Part shown: one piece after another, positions 15,976 through 24,326 of the stretch | Layout of the letters: every line of letters begins with the position of its first letter | Position numbering within the stretch: the first letter of the stretch is position 1 | Assembly: GCA_964488685.1 (NCBI GenBank) | Contig: CAZAVY010000018.1 | Span: 1-38,948 of the forward strand | Length of the DNA: 38,948 nt | Direction: 5' to 3' | DNA from: GCA-001735895 sp964488685 | GTDB lineage: Bacteria; Pseudomonadota; Gammaproteobacteria; GCA-001735895 | Notes under the pieces: model-generated | Told to the model about the DNA's origin: nothing | Seen by the model: the letters and a program-made list of their open reading frames with translations, nothing else | Database searches by the model: none | Program-made: the position numbers and the translations under genes

Positions 15976-16829
15976 ATGACTTTGAAGCTGCCCGACTCCC
16001 TGGTGAGTGTCGATTGGTTAAACCAGCATCTTGAAGCCAGCAATCTGATTGTATTCGATGCCAGTTGGCATATGCCGGCCACCGCTCGCGATGGATTTCA
16101 GGAATGGCAGCAAGCGCGCATTCCCGGGGCCAGGTTTTTCGATTTCAATGAGAAGATCTGCTCATCCGACTCGGATTTACCGCACATGATGCCGGATCAG
16201 GAAAAATTTACACGCGAGTTGCAGATACTAGGCTTAAACCAGGACAGCAGCGTCGTTGTTTACGACTCTACGGGCATGTTTTCAAGTCCACGCGCTGGTG
16301 GATGTTACGTGCCATGGGTTGTCAGAGTGTGGCCTTGCTCGACGGTGGACTGGCCGCCTGGGACCGGGCGGATTACCCAATCGAGAGCGTCGGCGAGTTT
16401 TCGGAATTTGAGTGCGGCAATTTTGTCGCCAACCTGAATCAGGCTGATTTTGTTGATGCTACAGTTGTTTTGGCTGCGCTTGACGATGCAACGGTGTGTG
16501 TGCTGGACGCGCGTCCGGCACCACGGTTTAACGGGGTGGTTGAAGAACCACGACCGGGCTTGCGTCGTGGACATATGCCGGGAGCCCTGAATTTACCCTT
16601 CCCGGAACTGTTTAATCACGGCCTGTTAAAATCGAAACCGGAACTGGAGAAAATTATCACCCCGCTGATCGCCGATAGCAAGCGCACAATCTGTAGCTGC
16701 GGATCAGGAGTAGCTGCCTGCGTTCTAGTGTTTGCGGCACATCATATCGGTCTTGAAAATCTCGCAATTTATGATGGTTCCTGGTGTGAATGGGGGTTAC
16801 CCGGCGAATTACCGGTGGTCACTGACTAG
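15976..16829 (+). pseudogene. sseA: 3-mercaptopyruvate sulfurtransferase with a single frameshift
   Basis: Two overlapping frames together give one complete two-domain rhodanese-type sulfurtransferase of about 283 residues. The first (ATG 15976) covers LVSVDWLNQHLEASNLIVFD to VVVYDSTGMFSSPR. The homology then continues in another frame from WWMLRAMGCQSVALLDGGLAAW to the TAG at 16829. One missing base near 16293 (a GTC codon read as GC) explains the break. The active-site loop CSCGSGVAACV is intact, with the CGSGV form typical of mercaptopyruvate rather than thiosulfate sulfurtransferases. All other sequence is well preserved, so this is either a very recent inactivation or a sequencing error. 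Function would be sulfur transfer from 3-mercaptopyruvate to cyanide or thiol acceptors. Confidence 0.85.
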
Positions 16830-16834
16830 ACATC

Positions 16835-16934
16835 ATGTTTTAACTTCCCTGTCGAAAACATGAAGTCTGATGTTTTCGACAAGAATGGTTCCAGAAAAAA
16901 GCGTTCTATAACAATTCGTTGCAAGTTAAAACAT
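16835..16934. repeat. Nested inverted repeats between two convergent broken genes
   Basis: An outer perfect 12-bp inverted repeat (ATGTTTTAACTT at 16835-16846, AAGTTAAAACAT at 16923-16934) encloses an inner perfect 12-bp hairpin (TGTCGAAAACAT at 16850-16861 and ATGTTTTCGACA at 16870-16881, 8-nt loop). ATGTTTT is shared by both. No T-run follows the inner stem. The right outer repeat contains the last codons and stop of the HAD pseudogene. It could be a 100-bp palindromic mobile unit or a two-way transcription stop. Confidence 0.7.
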
Positions 16935-17520
16935 ATCAGCCCGCATTTCTGTCGATATTACAACCGGTAGTGCGCTGACATCATCGACTACGATATCGGC
17001 GATCGATTCGAGATCGCTACGGGTACTGGTACCGGTCAGCACTCCGACACAAAGGCCGACGTTGGCGTTTCTACCCATTTCAATATCGTGTCGATTGTCT
17101 CCGACTACAACCACGGTTTCGGCACTCAACTCCATTTGCTCACAAAACGCCAGTACCATGCCGGCCTCCGGTTGGGTTCCGTGACCGCTGTCGTAGCCCG
17201 CCAGAAAATCGAATTCTGATAACACCTCGAGGGATTGCAAGCTGTTGAAGGCGCTGGCCTATTTCTTCGATACGATCCTGTCTGCTAATTTGCCAGGCCC
17301 AGGCATCGACTATCTCGTTGTTATTGCCCGCAGCGAGCAGACGGCCACTGTTAACCTGACTTCGGGCCGGGTCAAAACCGTGTTGTGTGAGCAACTGCTC
17401 GGCAAGCTCCGCATCCCCTTCGGCCAATTCCTGCGCCGCATAGCGATAAACTGGTAACCAGCTGCGGTTAAAGTCGAGCAGGGTACCGTCCTTGTCAAAA
17501 ACGATGCCCTGGTATTTCAT
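16926..17520 (-). pseudogene. HAD-family phosphatase, internally deleted and frameshifted
   Basis: The N-terminal part (ATG 17520) has the nucleophile motif VFDKDGTLLDF and the start of the cap domain to about WQISRQDRIEEIG. The C-terminal part lies in a different frame: SAFNSLQSLEVLSEFDFLAG, then VVVVGDNRHDIEMG (motif IV acidic pair) to the TAA at 16926. The middle of a phosphoglycolate-phosphatase-like protein, including the motif II Ser/Thr strand, is missing at the join near 17262. The product length would be about 195 instead of about 220 residues even if the frame were restored. Its ATG overlaps the stop of the PhnZ-like gene (ATGA), so both belonged to one operon. Confidence 0.7.
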
Positions 17521-18101
17521 GCACCGGTCAACAATAGTGATTCGAGGCTGTTTCGATAGGCGCTGACAGGTTTTATGGAAAGACCTGTAACCTTGCCATC
17601 GTCATCGTAAAGCCGCAACTGAACTGCACCCCTGTGATAAGGCCGGGCTTCAAAGGCCGTGACTTCGGCAGCAGACATCGGACCCCCCTGGACACCGAGT
17701 GAGTTAACCGAAGCATCGGACAGGTGGGCCAGATAGTCGTTATCGGTGGCGCAAAGATAACGTTTGGCGGCGACATGTAGACGAATGGGCTCGATGATCG
17801 AGGCTGAAAAATAGGGTTCGAGGTAACGCGCCCCGACTTCTTCATGAGCGTTATCGATTCCTTTTTCAAGGGCTTCTATCGGATGCTCACCTACAAAATG
17901 GCCGATGTCATGTAACAGTGCCGATATCACCAGGCTGTCCCGGGCGCCATCGGCAAAGGCGCAGGCTGCACTTTGTTCCATATGTTGAGACATCGACACC
18001 GCTTCGCCCATGTATTCCTCGGCTCCGCGCTCGGCGAACAGTTTGAGGATGAGATCGATAATGTGCGCGGATTTTACCTTTTCTGTACTCATCGAGTGCA
18101 T
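17517..18101 (-). CDS. HD-domain protein, PhnZ/TmpB-like
   Basis: A 194-aa protein of the HD superfamily. The metal-binding residues are visible in order: MSQHMEQSA, LLHDIGHFVGEHP (HD pair), NAHEEVGARYL, and PIRLHVAAKRYLCA with the His and Lys typical of PhnZ-type proteins. The tail LSDASVNSLGVQGGPMSAAE also fits this group. PhnZ and TmpB are mixed-valent di-iron oxygenases that cleave hydroxylated aminophosphonates. A partner Fe/2-oxoglutarate hydroxylase (PhnY/TmpA) is not in the window, so the role is inferred. ATG 18101 and ATG 18092 (MSTEKVKS) are both possible starts. It is translationally coupled to the broken HAD gene. Confidence 0.7.
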   Translation of the reverse strand: MHSMSTEKVKSAHIIDLILKLFAERGAEEYMGEAVSMSQHMEQSAACAFADGARDSLVISALLHDIGHFVGEHPIEALEKGIDNAHEEVGARYLEPYFSASIIEPIRLHVAAKRYLCATDNDYLAHLSDASVNSLGVQGGPMSAAEVTAFEARPYHRGAVQLRLYDDDGKVTGLSIKPVSAYRNSLESLLLTGA

Positions 18102-18173
18102 CCTATGTGTAAAGTTGCTGGCGCTTGATTTTGAAGCACAAGCCCGCGCGAGTAAATCGAAACCTGTGCGCTA

Positions 18174-18677
18174 TCAAGTCCGGGTGGTACTGTTGCTGGA
18201 TTCCAAATGACTGATCGCCGCCGGCAATTGATGTTGATTGAACACCTCGATGCCGTGTTGTCGCAGCAGCGCCGCGGTGACACCGCTTGCCGGAATCGAA
18301 TTGCGGGTAAAACTTCCATCGTAGATCTTGCTGCTGCCACAGGATGGACTCGACTCGGCCAACACCGCAACCCTGATGTCGTGTTGTCGGCATAGCGCCA
18401 GAGCCTGCGACGCACCGCTGAGGAATTGCGCGGTAACATCGGTTCCGTCCAGGGTTTGTACCCGTGCCAATCCGGCGATCACCTTGTCGCCATCTCCCGC
18501 CTTGATTTCTGCGCCGGGCCGCGGTGTCGGCAGACCTCCCGCAACTTCGGGGCAGAATCTGACCACCTGCCCCTGCTCAATTAGTTGTTCGAGACTACTA
18601 CAGTCCATGGTTTTCGATTTGCCGTCGTAACCTACCGGGTCACCCAGCAAACATGCGCTGATCAGCATCTTTTTCAT
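18174..18677 (-). CDS. DUF523 family protein
   Basis: A 167-aa protein with the family's conserved start ISACLLGDPVGYDGKSK, middle VRFCPEVAGGLPTPRPGAEI and Cys motif LAESSPSCGSSKIYDGSF. The three conserved cysteine positions suggest a metal or redox site; the biochemical function of DUF523 (YbbK-like) is not established. It starts 4 nt after the stop of the upstream ceramidase-like gene, so the two are probably co-translated. Confidence 0.88.
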   Translation of the reverse strand: MKKMLISACLLGDPVGYDGKSKTMDCSSLEQLIEQGQVVRFCPEVAGGLPTPRPGAEIKAGDGDKVIAGLARVQTLDGTDVTAQFLSGASQALALCRQHDIRVAVLAESSPSCGSSKIYDGSFTRNSIPASGVTAALLRQHGIEVFNQHQLPAAISHLESSNSTTRT

Positions 18678-18681
18678 AAAT

Positions 18682-19437
18682 TCAAACGGTTCTAAAACGC
18701 AGATGCCTCAGAAATACCAGGCAGCCGATACTCGCAGCGATGTGCTTCAGGCTGTGACCGCTTATCACGATCAACCCACTAAATATTTCTTCATCGTAAA
18801 CTTCGCAAAGCTTTGCAATCAGGTACCAGGCAAGAAACCACCAGATATCCGAACTGCGGGTATAGAGCGATTGCAGCATTAGCAGGATCAGCGGTGTTAA
18901 CAGGAGCGGTAGAAACTGGATCAGTGCATATGGACGCAGGTCGCCCTGACCCGCCTGCTCGCTGACATACCAGTAAATAATGCTCGCGATACCGGCGACC
19001 AATAGCAGCGGATACAGCGTAGCTGCCAGCGAACTCGAGATTCGTTCGGCAAGCAGTATCGTAAAAAATGACATGAAAGCGATCGTCATGGGTAAGCGGT
19101 CCCAGATCAGGGTCTGATTGTCGGGGGACCAGTGGTAGTAAGCCGAACCACCAGCGACCAGTATCAATGAAACGAAAAAGCCGAAGTAGGTTGGCAGAAT
19201 TTCATTAACGACTAACAAGGATTTTTGTCGATGCAGGCGGTAAAGGCCCTCGATACCAACCCAGCCAAAGAATAAGTTGGTTAAAACATTCAGTGCATTG
19301 GGGATCGATAACAAGCTGTTTTGATCGGCAAACTGGTGATAGAGCGGATCTTGCGCAATTCGTGGCACAAAGAATGCAGCGGCGGTAACCGCTGCGCAGA
19401 TGACCAGCAAAATACGATTTTTGGCTGTGTGGGTCAT
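18682..19437 (-). CDS. Alkaline-ceramidase-like membrane hydrolase (CREST superfamily)
   Basis: A 251-aa protein with seven predicted membrane helices. The helix-2/3 region reads LILVAGGSAYYHWSPDNQTL followed by IWDRLPMTIAFMS, giving the conserved Ser, His (SxxxH) and Asp of the CREST superfamily. The last helices carry GHSLKHIAASIG, with the second metal-binding His pair (HxxxH). In eukaryotic relatives these residues hold a zinc ion that hydrolyses the ceramide amide bond. In bacteria the substrate is unknown and could be another membrane amide lipid. It lies within the hemF-tsaC-topA minus-strand run, just downstream of the YkgJ gene. Confidence 0.75.
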   Translation of the reverse strand: MTHTAKNRILLVICAAVTAAAFFVPRIAQDPLYHQFADQNSLLSIPNALNVLTNLFFGWVGIEGLYRLHRQKSLLVVNEILPTYFGFFVSLILVAGGSAYYHWSPDNQTLIWDRLPMTIAFMSFFTILLAERISSSLAATLYPLLLVAGIASIIYWYVSEQAGQGDLRPYALIQFLPLLLTPLILLMLQSLYTRSSDIWWFLAWYLIAKLCEVYDEEIFSGLIVISGHSLKHIAASIGCLVFLRHLRFRTV

Positions 19438-19475
19438 CTAACGAAAACAGGCTTGTCCCGGTGCCGATTGCCCGA

Positions 19476-19898
19476 TTACGAAGGCGGTGAATTGCCGGTG
19501 GTCCAGCGTTTGAACCTTTTCCTGCAGTATTGCAATAATGAATCGTAACCCGGGAAATAGAGCTCGAATCCATCTTCCGCCGGTGCATCGTATTCGCAGT
19601 AATCATTGCTGTGCGAGCGGCAAATGGTTGGTCGAATTTGATAAATATTGCAACGCCCGTCGATCAGCAAGTGCTGACAGCGGGTCTCGAACATCACGAA
19701 CCAGCCATCATCATCCTTGTACGCAGCGACCTTGTCATGCGAAACCTGCCATAGCAATATTTCGAAATCATACTTGGAGCGTGGCGTATCGATCTGCTGG
19801 GTCACGTAGGTGCAACACTTCGAATTGGTACAGAGGCCGCACTTGTTGTACTCGTCGAGCCCGTTGTTTACTTCGATTTCAGGAAAGTAATCGTCCAT
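19476..19898 (-). CDS. YkgJ family cysteine cluster protein
   Basis: A 140-aa protein with a Cys cluster CGLCTNSKCCTYV (about residues 20-32) and later Cys in RCQHLLIDGRCNIYQIRPTI plus CRSHSNDYCEY. This is the YkgJ (UPF0153) pattern, thought to bind zinc or an iron-sulfur cluster. Function unknown. ATG 19898 lies 6 nt downstream of the hemF stop. Genes of this family are often found beside housekeeping genes; nothing here reveals a partner. Confidence 0.88.
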   Translation of the reverse strand: MDDYFPEIEVNNGLDEYNKCGLCTNSKCCTYVTQQIDTPRSKYDFEILLWQVSHDKVAAYKDDDGWFVMFETRCQHLLIDGRCNIYQIRPTICRSHSNDYCEYDAPAEDGFELYFPGYDSLLQYCRKRFKRWTTGNSPPS

Positions 19899-19904
19899 TT
19901 TTAT

Positions 19905-20813
19905 TTATGCCAACCAGTCGCGTGCCTTGAGATAATAGTCAGTCAGCTCAGCCTCGGCGCTACCTTTCTCAGGTTGATAGTTGTAGCGCCAGTTAACAAC
20001 GGGGGGCAGTGACATCAGGATCGACTCGGTGCGCCCCCCCGATTGCAGGCCGAACAGCGTGCCGCGATCATACACCAGGTTGAATTCCACGTAGCGACCG
20101 CGGCGGTACAATTGAAATTGTTTTTCGCGTTCCCCGTAAGTATCGTTCCTGTGGCGTTCGACGATCGGTGTATAGGCGGGCAGGTAATGGTCGCCGATAC
20201 TCCGCATAAAGGCAAAGGCCTGTTCGAAATCGGGTTCGTTCAGATCATCGAAAAACAAGCCGCCGATACCCCGCGCCTCGTCGCGATGCCTGAGATAAAA
20301 ATACTCGTCACACCATTTCTTATACCTGGGGTAGCGTTTGCTTCCATAGGGCTCACAGGCTTGCCTGGCGATACGATGCCAGTGCAGGCAATCGTCACTG
20401 AAGCCGTAACAGGGTGTCAGATCGAAGCCACCACCAAACCACCAGACCGGATTTTCGCCAGGTTTTTCGGCAACAAAGAAGCGTACATTGGCATGTGAGG
20501 TCGGTATATAGGGATTTTCGGGGTGAATCACCAGCGAAACACCCATGGCACGGAATTGCCGGCCTGCGAGTTCGGGCCGATGCGCGGTTGCCGAAGCTGG
20601 AAGATGACTGCCGTGCACTTCGGAAAAATTGACTCCCGCCTGTTCAAACACGGCTCCATTTCGCAAAATCATACTGCAGCCGCCACCGCCCGCTTGACGT
20701 TGCCAGATATCGGTTTCGAACGCTTCCTTAGCATCTATGTCCTGCAATTCGCGCGTAATAGCGCCCTGCAAGTCTTTCAGATAGTGGTTGACGCTGTCGA
20801 TGTCGATATCCAT
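19905..20813 (-). CDS. hemF: Oxygen-dependent coproporphyrinogen III oxidase
   Basis: A 302-aa enzyme of the expected length. It converts coproporphyrinogen III to protoporphyrinogen IX using O2 in heme synthesis. The conserved blocks are present: GGGGCSMILRNGAVFEQAGV, AMGVSLVIHPENPYIPTSHA, WWFGGGFDLTPCYGF, then FDDLNEPDF, and RGRYVEFNLVYDRGTLFGLQ with SGGRTESILMSLPP near the C-terminus. Its ATG overlaps the tsaC stop by one base (TGATG), indicating translational coupling. The tsaC-hemF neighbourhood is conserved in gammaproteobacteria. Confidence 0.96.
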   Translation of the reverse strand: MDIDIDSVNHYLKDLQGAITRELQDIDAKEAFETDIWQRQAGGGGCSMILRNGAVFEQAGVNFSEVHGSHLPASATAHRPELAGRQFRAMGVSLVIHPENPYIPTSHANVRFFVAEKPGENPVWWFGGGFDLTPCYGFSDDCLHWHRIARQACEPYGSKRYPRYKKWCDEYFYLRHRDEARGIGGLFFDDLNEPDFEQAFAFMRSIGDHYLPAYTPIVERHRNDTYGEREKQFQLYRRGRYVEFNLVYDRGTLFGLQSGGRTESILMSLPPVVNWRYNYQPEKGSAEAELTDYYLKARDWLA

Positions 20814-21370
20814 CAGTTACCTTTTCTTAAACCTGTGCCGGTAGCCAGCGATTTTATCGCACTTGGCCGCCTGCCGCCCGTGGCGAAACCAGTGACGATA
20901 AAATCGAGTTCATCACCAAATTGTTTTCGCATTTGCAGTGAATTGCGTACCGTCGCTTTACCACTACGGTTGGCGCTGGTCGAGACGATGGGTGTTTTGA
21001 GTCGGTCGCATATTATCCGCAGCAAAGGATGGTCGGTGATTCTAATCGCGACGGTCGTGAAGTTGCCTCGAATCCAGGGCGGGCAAAACCGGCTCGCTTG
21101 CATCAGCCAGGTGATGGGATCTTGGTTCCTGGTATTCATCGATTTTAGCGGGTTCGCGTCAACGTCGATGTAGGCAGCGCAGAATTCGATTCGGGATGAC
21201 AGCAGGATCAGACCTTTATCGGGGCTGCGATTTTTAATTTGCAGAATTCGATCCACGCTGCTCGCGTTTAACGGATCACAGCCGAATCCCCAGACGGTAT
21301 CGGTTGGGTAACCAAATACGGCGCCTTGCGATGCTGCATGAAGGAAGCGATTTAGTGCCCAGGGACTCAT
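20813..21370 (-). CDS. tsaC: Threonylcarbamoyl-AMP synthase
   Basis: A 185-aa YrdC-domain protein without the C-terminal Sua5 extension, so TsaC type. Conserved features are GYPTDTVWGFGCDP near the N-terminus, the basic KNRSPDKGLILL strand that binds nucleotide, and TPIVSTSANRSG near residue 130. It makes threonylcarbamoyl-AMP from threonine, bicarbonate and ATP for the t6A37 modification of ANN-decoding tRNAs, and so should be essential. It lies 11 nt downstream of topA and is coupled to hemF. Confidence 0.92.
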   Translation of the reverse strand: MSPWALNRFLHAASQGAVFGYPTDTVWGFGCDPLNASSVDRILQIKNRSPDKGLILLSSRIEFCAAYIDVDANPLKSMNTRNQDPITWLMQASRFCPPWIRGNFTTVAIRITDHPLLRIICDRLKTPIVSTSANRSGKATVRNSLQMRKQFGDELDFIVTGFATGGRRPSAIKSLATGTGLRKGN

Positions 21371-21381
21371 CTCGAGCCTGG

Positions 21382-23790
21382 TTAACCGGCGTCTGCAGTG
21401 GCCTTTTTCCGCGCCGCTTCCTTCTTTGCAGTCTTTTTCTTAGCCGTTTTTTTGGCGGTGGCCTTCTTCTTCACCGCCGCTTTTTTTCGCCTGGCTTTGG
21501 GAAAAGGCGCTTTTTCGATCAACGCCTGGCAGGTTGGCAGATCGAGGCTGGCTGGATCTTCAACATCCTTGGGGATGCGGGCGTTTTTAATACCATCGGT
21601 AATATACGGCCCATAACGCCCCCGCAATATAACAATATCAGTGCCCTCGAACACCTTGATTTCACGGTTGGCATCGAATTCCTTTTTCTCCGCCACCAAT
21701 TCAAGCGCTCGCTCGAGCGTAATGGAATAGGGATCGTCGCCTTCCTTTACCTTGAGTGAAACGTACTTGCTGTCATATTTTATGTAGGGGCCGAAGCGTC
21801 CGATATTGGCGGAAATCTGCTCGCCTTCGGCAGACTCTCCAAGTTCGCGTGGCAGTTTGAACAGTTCATAGGCTTCTTCGAGCGTAATCGAATCCATTTT
21901 CTGACCCGGCCTGAGGCCGGCGAAGCGAGGTTTTTCTTCATCTTCTCGGGTACCAATTTGAACGAAGGGGCCATACCGGCCCATGCGCACCGAAATCGGT
22001 TTCCCCGATTTTTCGTCTATGCCGAGCTGTCGCGCCTGGATCGCTTCATCGCGGCTGACATTTTCCATTTTATCATCGACCAGTTTCTTGAAGCTTGTCC
22101 AGAATTCTTCCATCAACGGTAACCAGTCAGCTTCGCCACGCGAAATTTCATCGAGTGTATCTTCGAGTTGAGCGGTGAAATCGTAGTCGACGTATCGAGT
22201 GAAATGCTGGGTCAGGAATCGTGCCACCACGCGACCGACATCGGTCGGATGAAAGCGCTTGCTTTCGAGCTCGACATACTCGCGATCGAGCAGGGTTGTA
22301 ATGATGGATGCATAGGTCGAAGGTCTGCCAATACCGTATTCTTCCAGGGTCTTGACCAGCGAAGCTTCGCTGAAACGCGGTGGCGGTTCGGTAAAATGCT
22401 GTTCCAGCCTGATTTGTTGCAGGTCGACCAGGTCACCTTGCTTGAGCGGGGGCAGAATATTTTCCTTGTTGTCGTCCTTCTTGGGTTCATCTTTGTCTTC
22501 TATGTAAACCCGCATAAAACCCAGATCACGAATTGTCGAACCGGTCGCCCTGAAGCGGTTGCCTTCACCACAGGCGAGGTCTACCGAGACCGTGTCCAGG
22601 GTTGCATGAATCATCTGGCAGGCGATGGTTCGCTTCCAGATCAGGCTGTACAGTCGAAACTCGTCATCGCCGAGATGTTGTTTGATTTTGAAGGGTTCGT
22701 TGCGTGCACTCGTGGGCCGAATTGCCTCATGCGCTTCCTGCGCATTCCTGGACTTGGTTTTATAAACGCGTGGCTGTTCCGGCAGATTGCTCTGACCAAA
22801 CTTTTCCGCGATAAAATCCCGGATTTCGGCGAGGGCATCATTCGATAGCGTTACCGAATCGGTACGCATATAGGAAATTAACCCAACCTGGCCTGCACCG
22901 ATATCGATGCCTTCGTAAAGTCGCTGCGCGGTGCGCATGGTGCGTTGGGCGCCGAATCCCAGCTTGCGCGCTGCTTCCTGCTGCAAGGTCGAGGTTGTAA
23001 ATGGCGGCGTCGGGTTGCGCTTGCGTTGCTTTTTTTCAACCTTGTCGATGCGTAGTTTGCCCTGTGCGGCGTCGTTGAGACGTTGCTTTGCCGCATTTGC
23101 CTGGTCAGCATTGGTAATGGTAAATTGTTTGACCTTCTCACCCGCAAGCAAATTCAGCTTGGCGCTGAATGCCTGGCCTTCAAAATTTTGATCTGATTCG
23201 ATACTCCAGTATTCCTGCGGGTTAAATGCTTCGATCTCGAACTCGCGCTCGACTATCATGCGCAATGCAGGGCTTTGAACCCGGCCAGCTGATAACCCGC
23301 GTCGAATTTTGCGCCACAACAAAGGCGACAGGTTGAACCCCACCAGGTAATCCAGCGCCCGTCGCGCCTGCTGCGCGTTAACCAGGTCCATGGTGATTTC
23401 GCGCGGGTTGGCAATCGCTTCGGAAACAGCCTGCTTGGTAATTTCGTAGAATGCAACCCGATAGGCCTGCTTGTTCTTCATCAGGTTCTTTTCCCGGAGC
23501 AGTTCATACAAATGCCAGGAAATGGCCTCCCCTTCGCGATCGGGGTCAGTCGCCAGGTAAATCGAATCGGCCTTTTTGAGTTCTTTTTTAATGGTGGCAA
23601 TGTGTTTCTGATTACGCTCGACCACGGCGTAATTCATTTTGAAACCATTTTCGGTTTCGACAGCACCTTCCTTGGGAATCAGATCGCGCACATGACCATA
23701 GGAAGCCAGAACCTTGAAGTCCTTGCCCAGGTATTTTTCAATGGTCTTTGCTTTAGCCGGGGATTCTACGATGACTAGGTGGCTGGCCAT
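21382..23790 (-). CDS. topA: DNA topoisomerase I
   Basis: An 802-aa type IA topoisomerase that relaxes negative supercoils. The Toprim domain has LVIVESPAKAKTIEKYLG and LATDPDREGEAISWHL (DxDxE). The active-site Tyr is in GLISYMRTDSVTLSN (about residue 310). The C-terminal region has several topoisomerase C-terminal repeats (RMGRYGPFVQIG, IGRFGPYIKYD, RGRYGPYITDG), with no four-Cys zinc fingers of the E. coli type. It ends in a roughly 40-residue Lys/Ala tail (KKKATAKKTAKKKTAKK) likely to bind DNA non-specifically. It is transcribed with smg and dprA upstream. Confidence 0.96.
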   Translation of the reverse strand: MASHLVIVESPAKAKTIEKYLGKDFKVLASYGHVRDLIPKEGAVETENGFKMNYAVVERNQKHIATIKKELKKADSIYLATDPDREGEAISWHLYELLREKNLMKNKQAYRVAFYEITKQAVSEAIANPREITMDLVNAQQARRALDYLVGFNLSPLLWRKIRRGLSAGRVQSPALRMIVEREFEIEAFNPQEYWSIESDQNFEGQAFSAKLNLLAGEKVKQFTITNADQANAAKQRLNDAAQGKLRIDKVEKKQRKRNPTPPFTTSTLQQEAARKLGFGAQRTMRTAQRLYEGIDIGAGQVGLISYMRTDSVTLSNDALAEIRDFIAEKFGQSNLPEQPRVYKTKSRNAQEAHEAIRPTSARNEPFKIKQHLGDDEFRLYSLIWKRTIACQMIHATLDTVSVDLACGEGNRFRATGSTIRDLGFMRVYIEDKDEPKKDDNKENILPPLKQGDLVDLQQIRLEQHFTEPPPRFSEASLVKTLEEYGIGRPSTYASIITTLLDREYVELESKRFHPTDVGRVVARFLTQHFTRYVDYDFTAQLEDTLDEISRGEADWLPLMEEFWTSFKKLVDDKMENVSRDEAIQARQLGIDEKSGKPISVRMGRYGPFVQIGTREDEEKPRFAGLRPGQKMDSITLEEAYELFKLPRELGESAEGEQISANIGRFGPYIKYDSKYVSLKVKEGDDPYSITLERALELVAEKKEFDANREIKVFEGTDIVILRGRYGPYITDGIKNARIPKDVEDPASLDLPTCQALIEKAPFPKARRKKAAVKKKATAKKTAKKKTAKKEAARKKATADAG

Positions 23791-23832
23791 GGCGCGCTAT
23801 CGGTCTGCTACTGTTTTTGACACATGCGCTTC

Positions 23833-24315
23833 TCAGTGAAACACGGCGGGTTGATCCGCGAACACAATATCTTCGTAGTGCATCAATGCATTTTCATCCT
23901 GCTCTTCCGCGCTATTGAATAACACCATCATTACGACCCACTTTAATTCTTCGATATCGACTGCTGAATCCGATTCGAGGGCCATGACACGATTGATTAC
24001 CATTTCACGCAATCGTGGGGTCAGTACCCCGGATTGTTCCAGGAACAGCAAAAATCCCTGCGCGTTGTAGGCCAGGCGCGCGCGTTCTTCGGGTGCCAGG
24101 ACCCGGGTTGCGATGTCTGACTGGTCCATTCCGGTATCGTCTTCAACCTGCGCCAGCCCGTCCAGCCATTCGAAAGCCTTTTCGATTTCGGATGGGTCGA
24201 AACCGGCCGCGCATAAATCAGCATCGATGCCGTCGCGGTCTTCAGGCAGGTTTTCATCCTGGTCCGCATAACTTGAAAATATGTACATCAGAACGTCGAT
24301 AACGCCTTCTTTCAT
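23833..24315 (-). CDS. smg: Smg (DUF494) family protein
   Basis: A 160-aa acidic protein starting MKEGVIDVLMYIFSSYADQD, the Smg/DUF494 signature. The middle holds EIEKAFEWLDGL and the C-terminus ELKWVVMMVLFNSAEEQDEN. Smg is regularly encoded between dprA and topA in gammaproteobacteria, as here. Its biochemical role is not settled. It is 11 nt downstream of dprA, so almost certainly one transcript. Confidence 0.92.
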   Translation of the reverse strand: MKEGVIDVLMYIFSSYADQDENLPEDRDGIDADLCAAGFDPSEIEKAFEWLDGLAQVEDDTGMDQSDIATRVLAPEERARLAYNAQGFLLFLEQSGVLTPRLREMVINRVMALESDSAVDIEELKWVVMMVLFNSAEEQDENALMHYEDIVFADQPAVFH

Positions 24316-24326
24316 GAGTACCTCGT

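Noticed and set aside
22168..22848. 226-codon plus-strand ORF within topA
   Set aside because: Antisense to conserved topA sequence; no recognisable domain.
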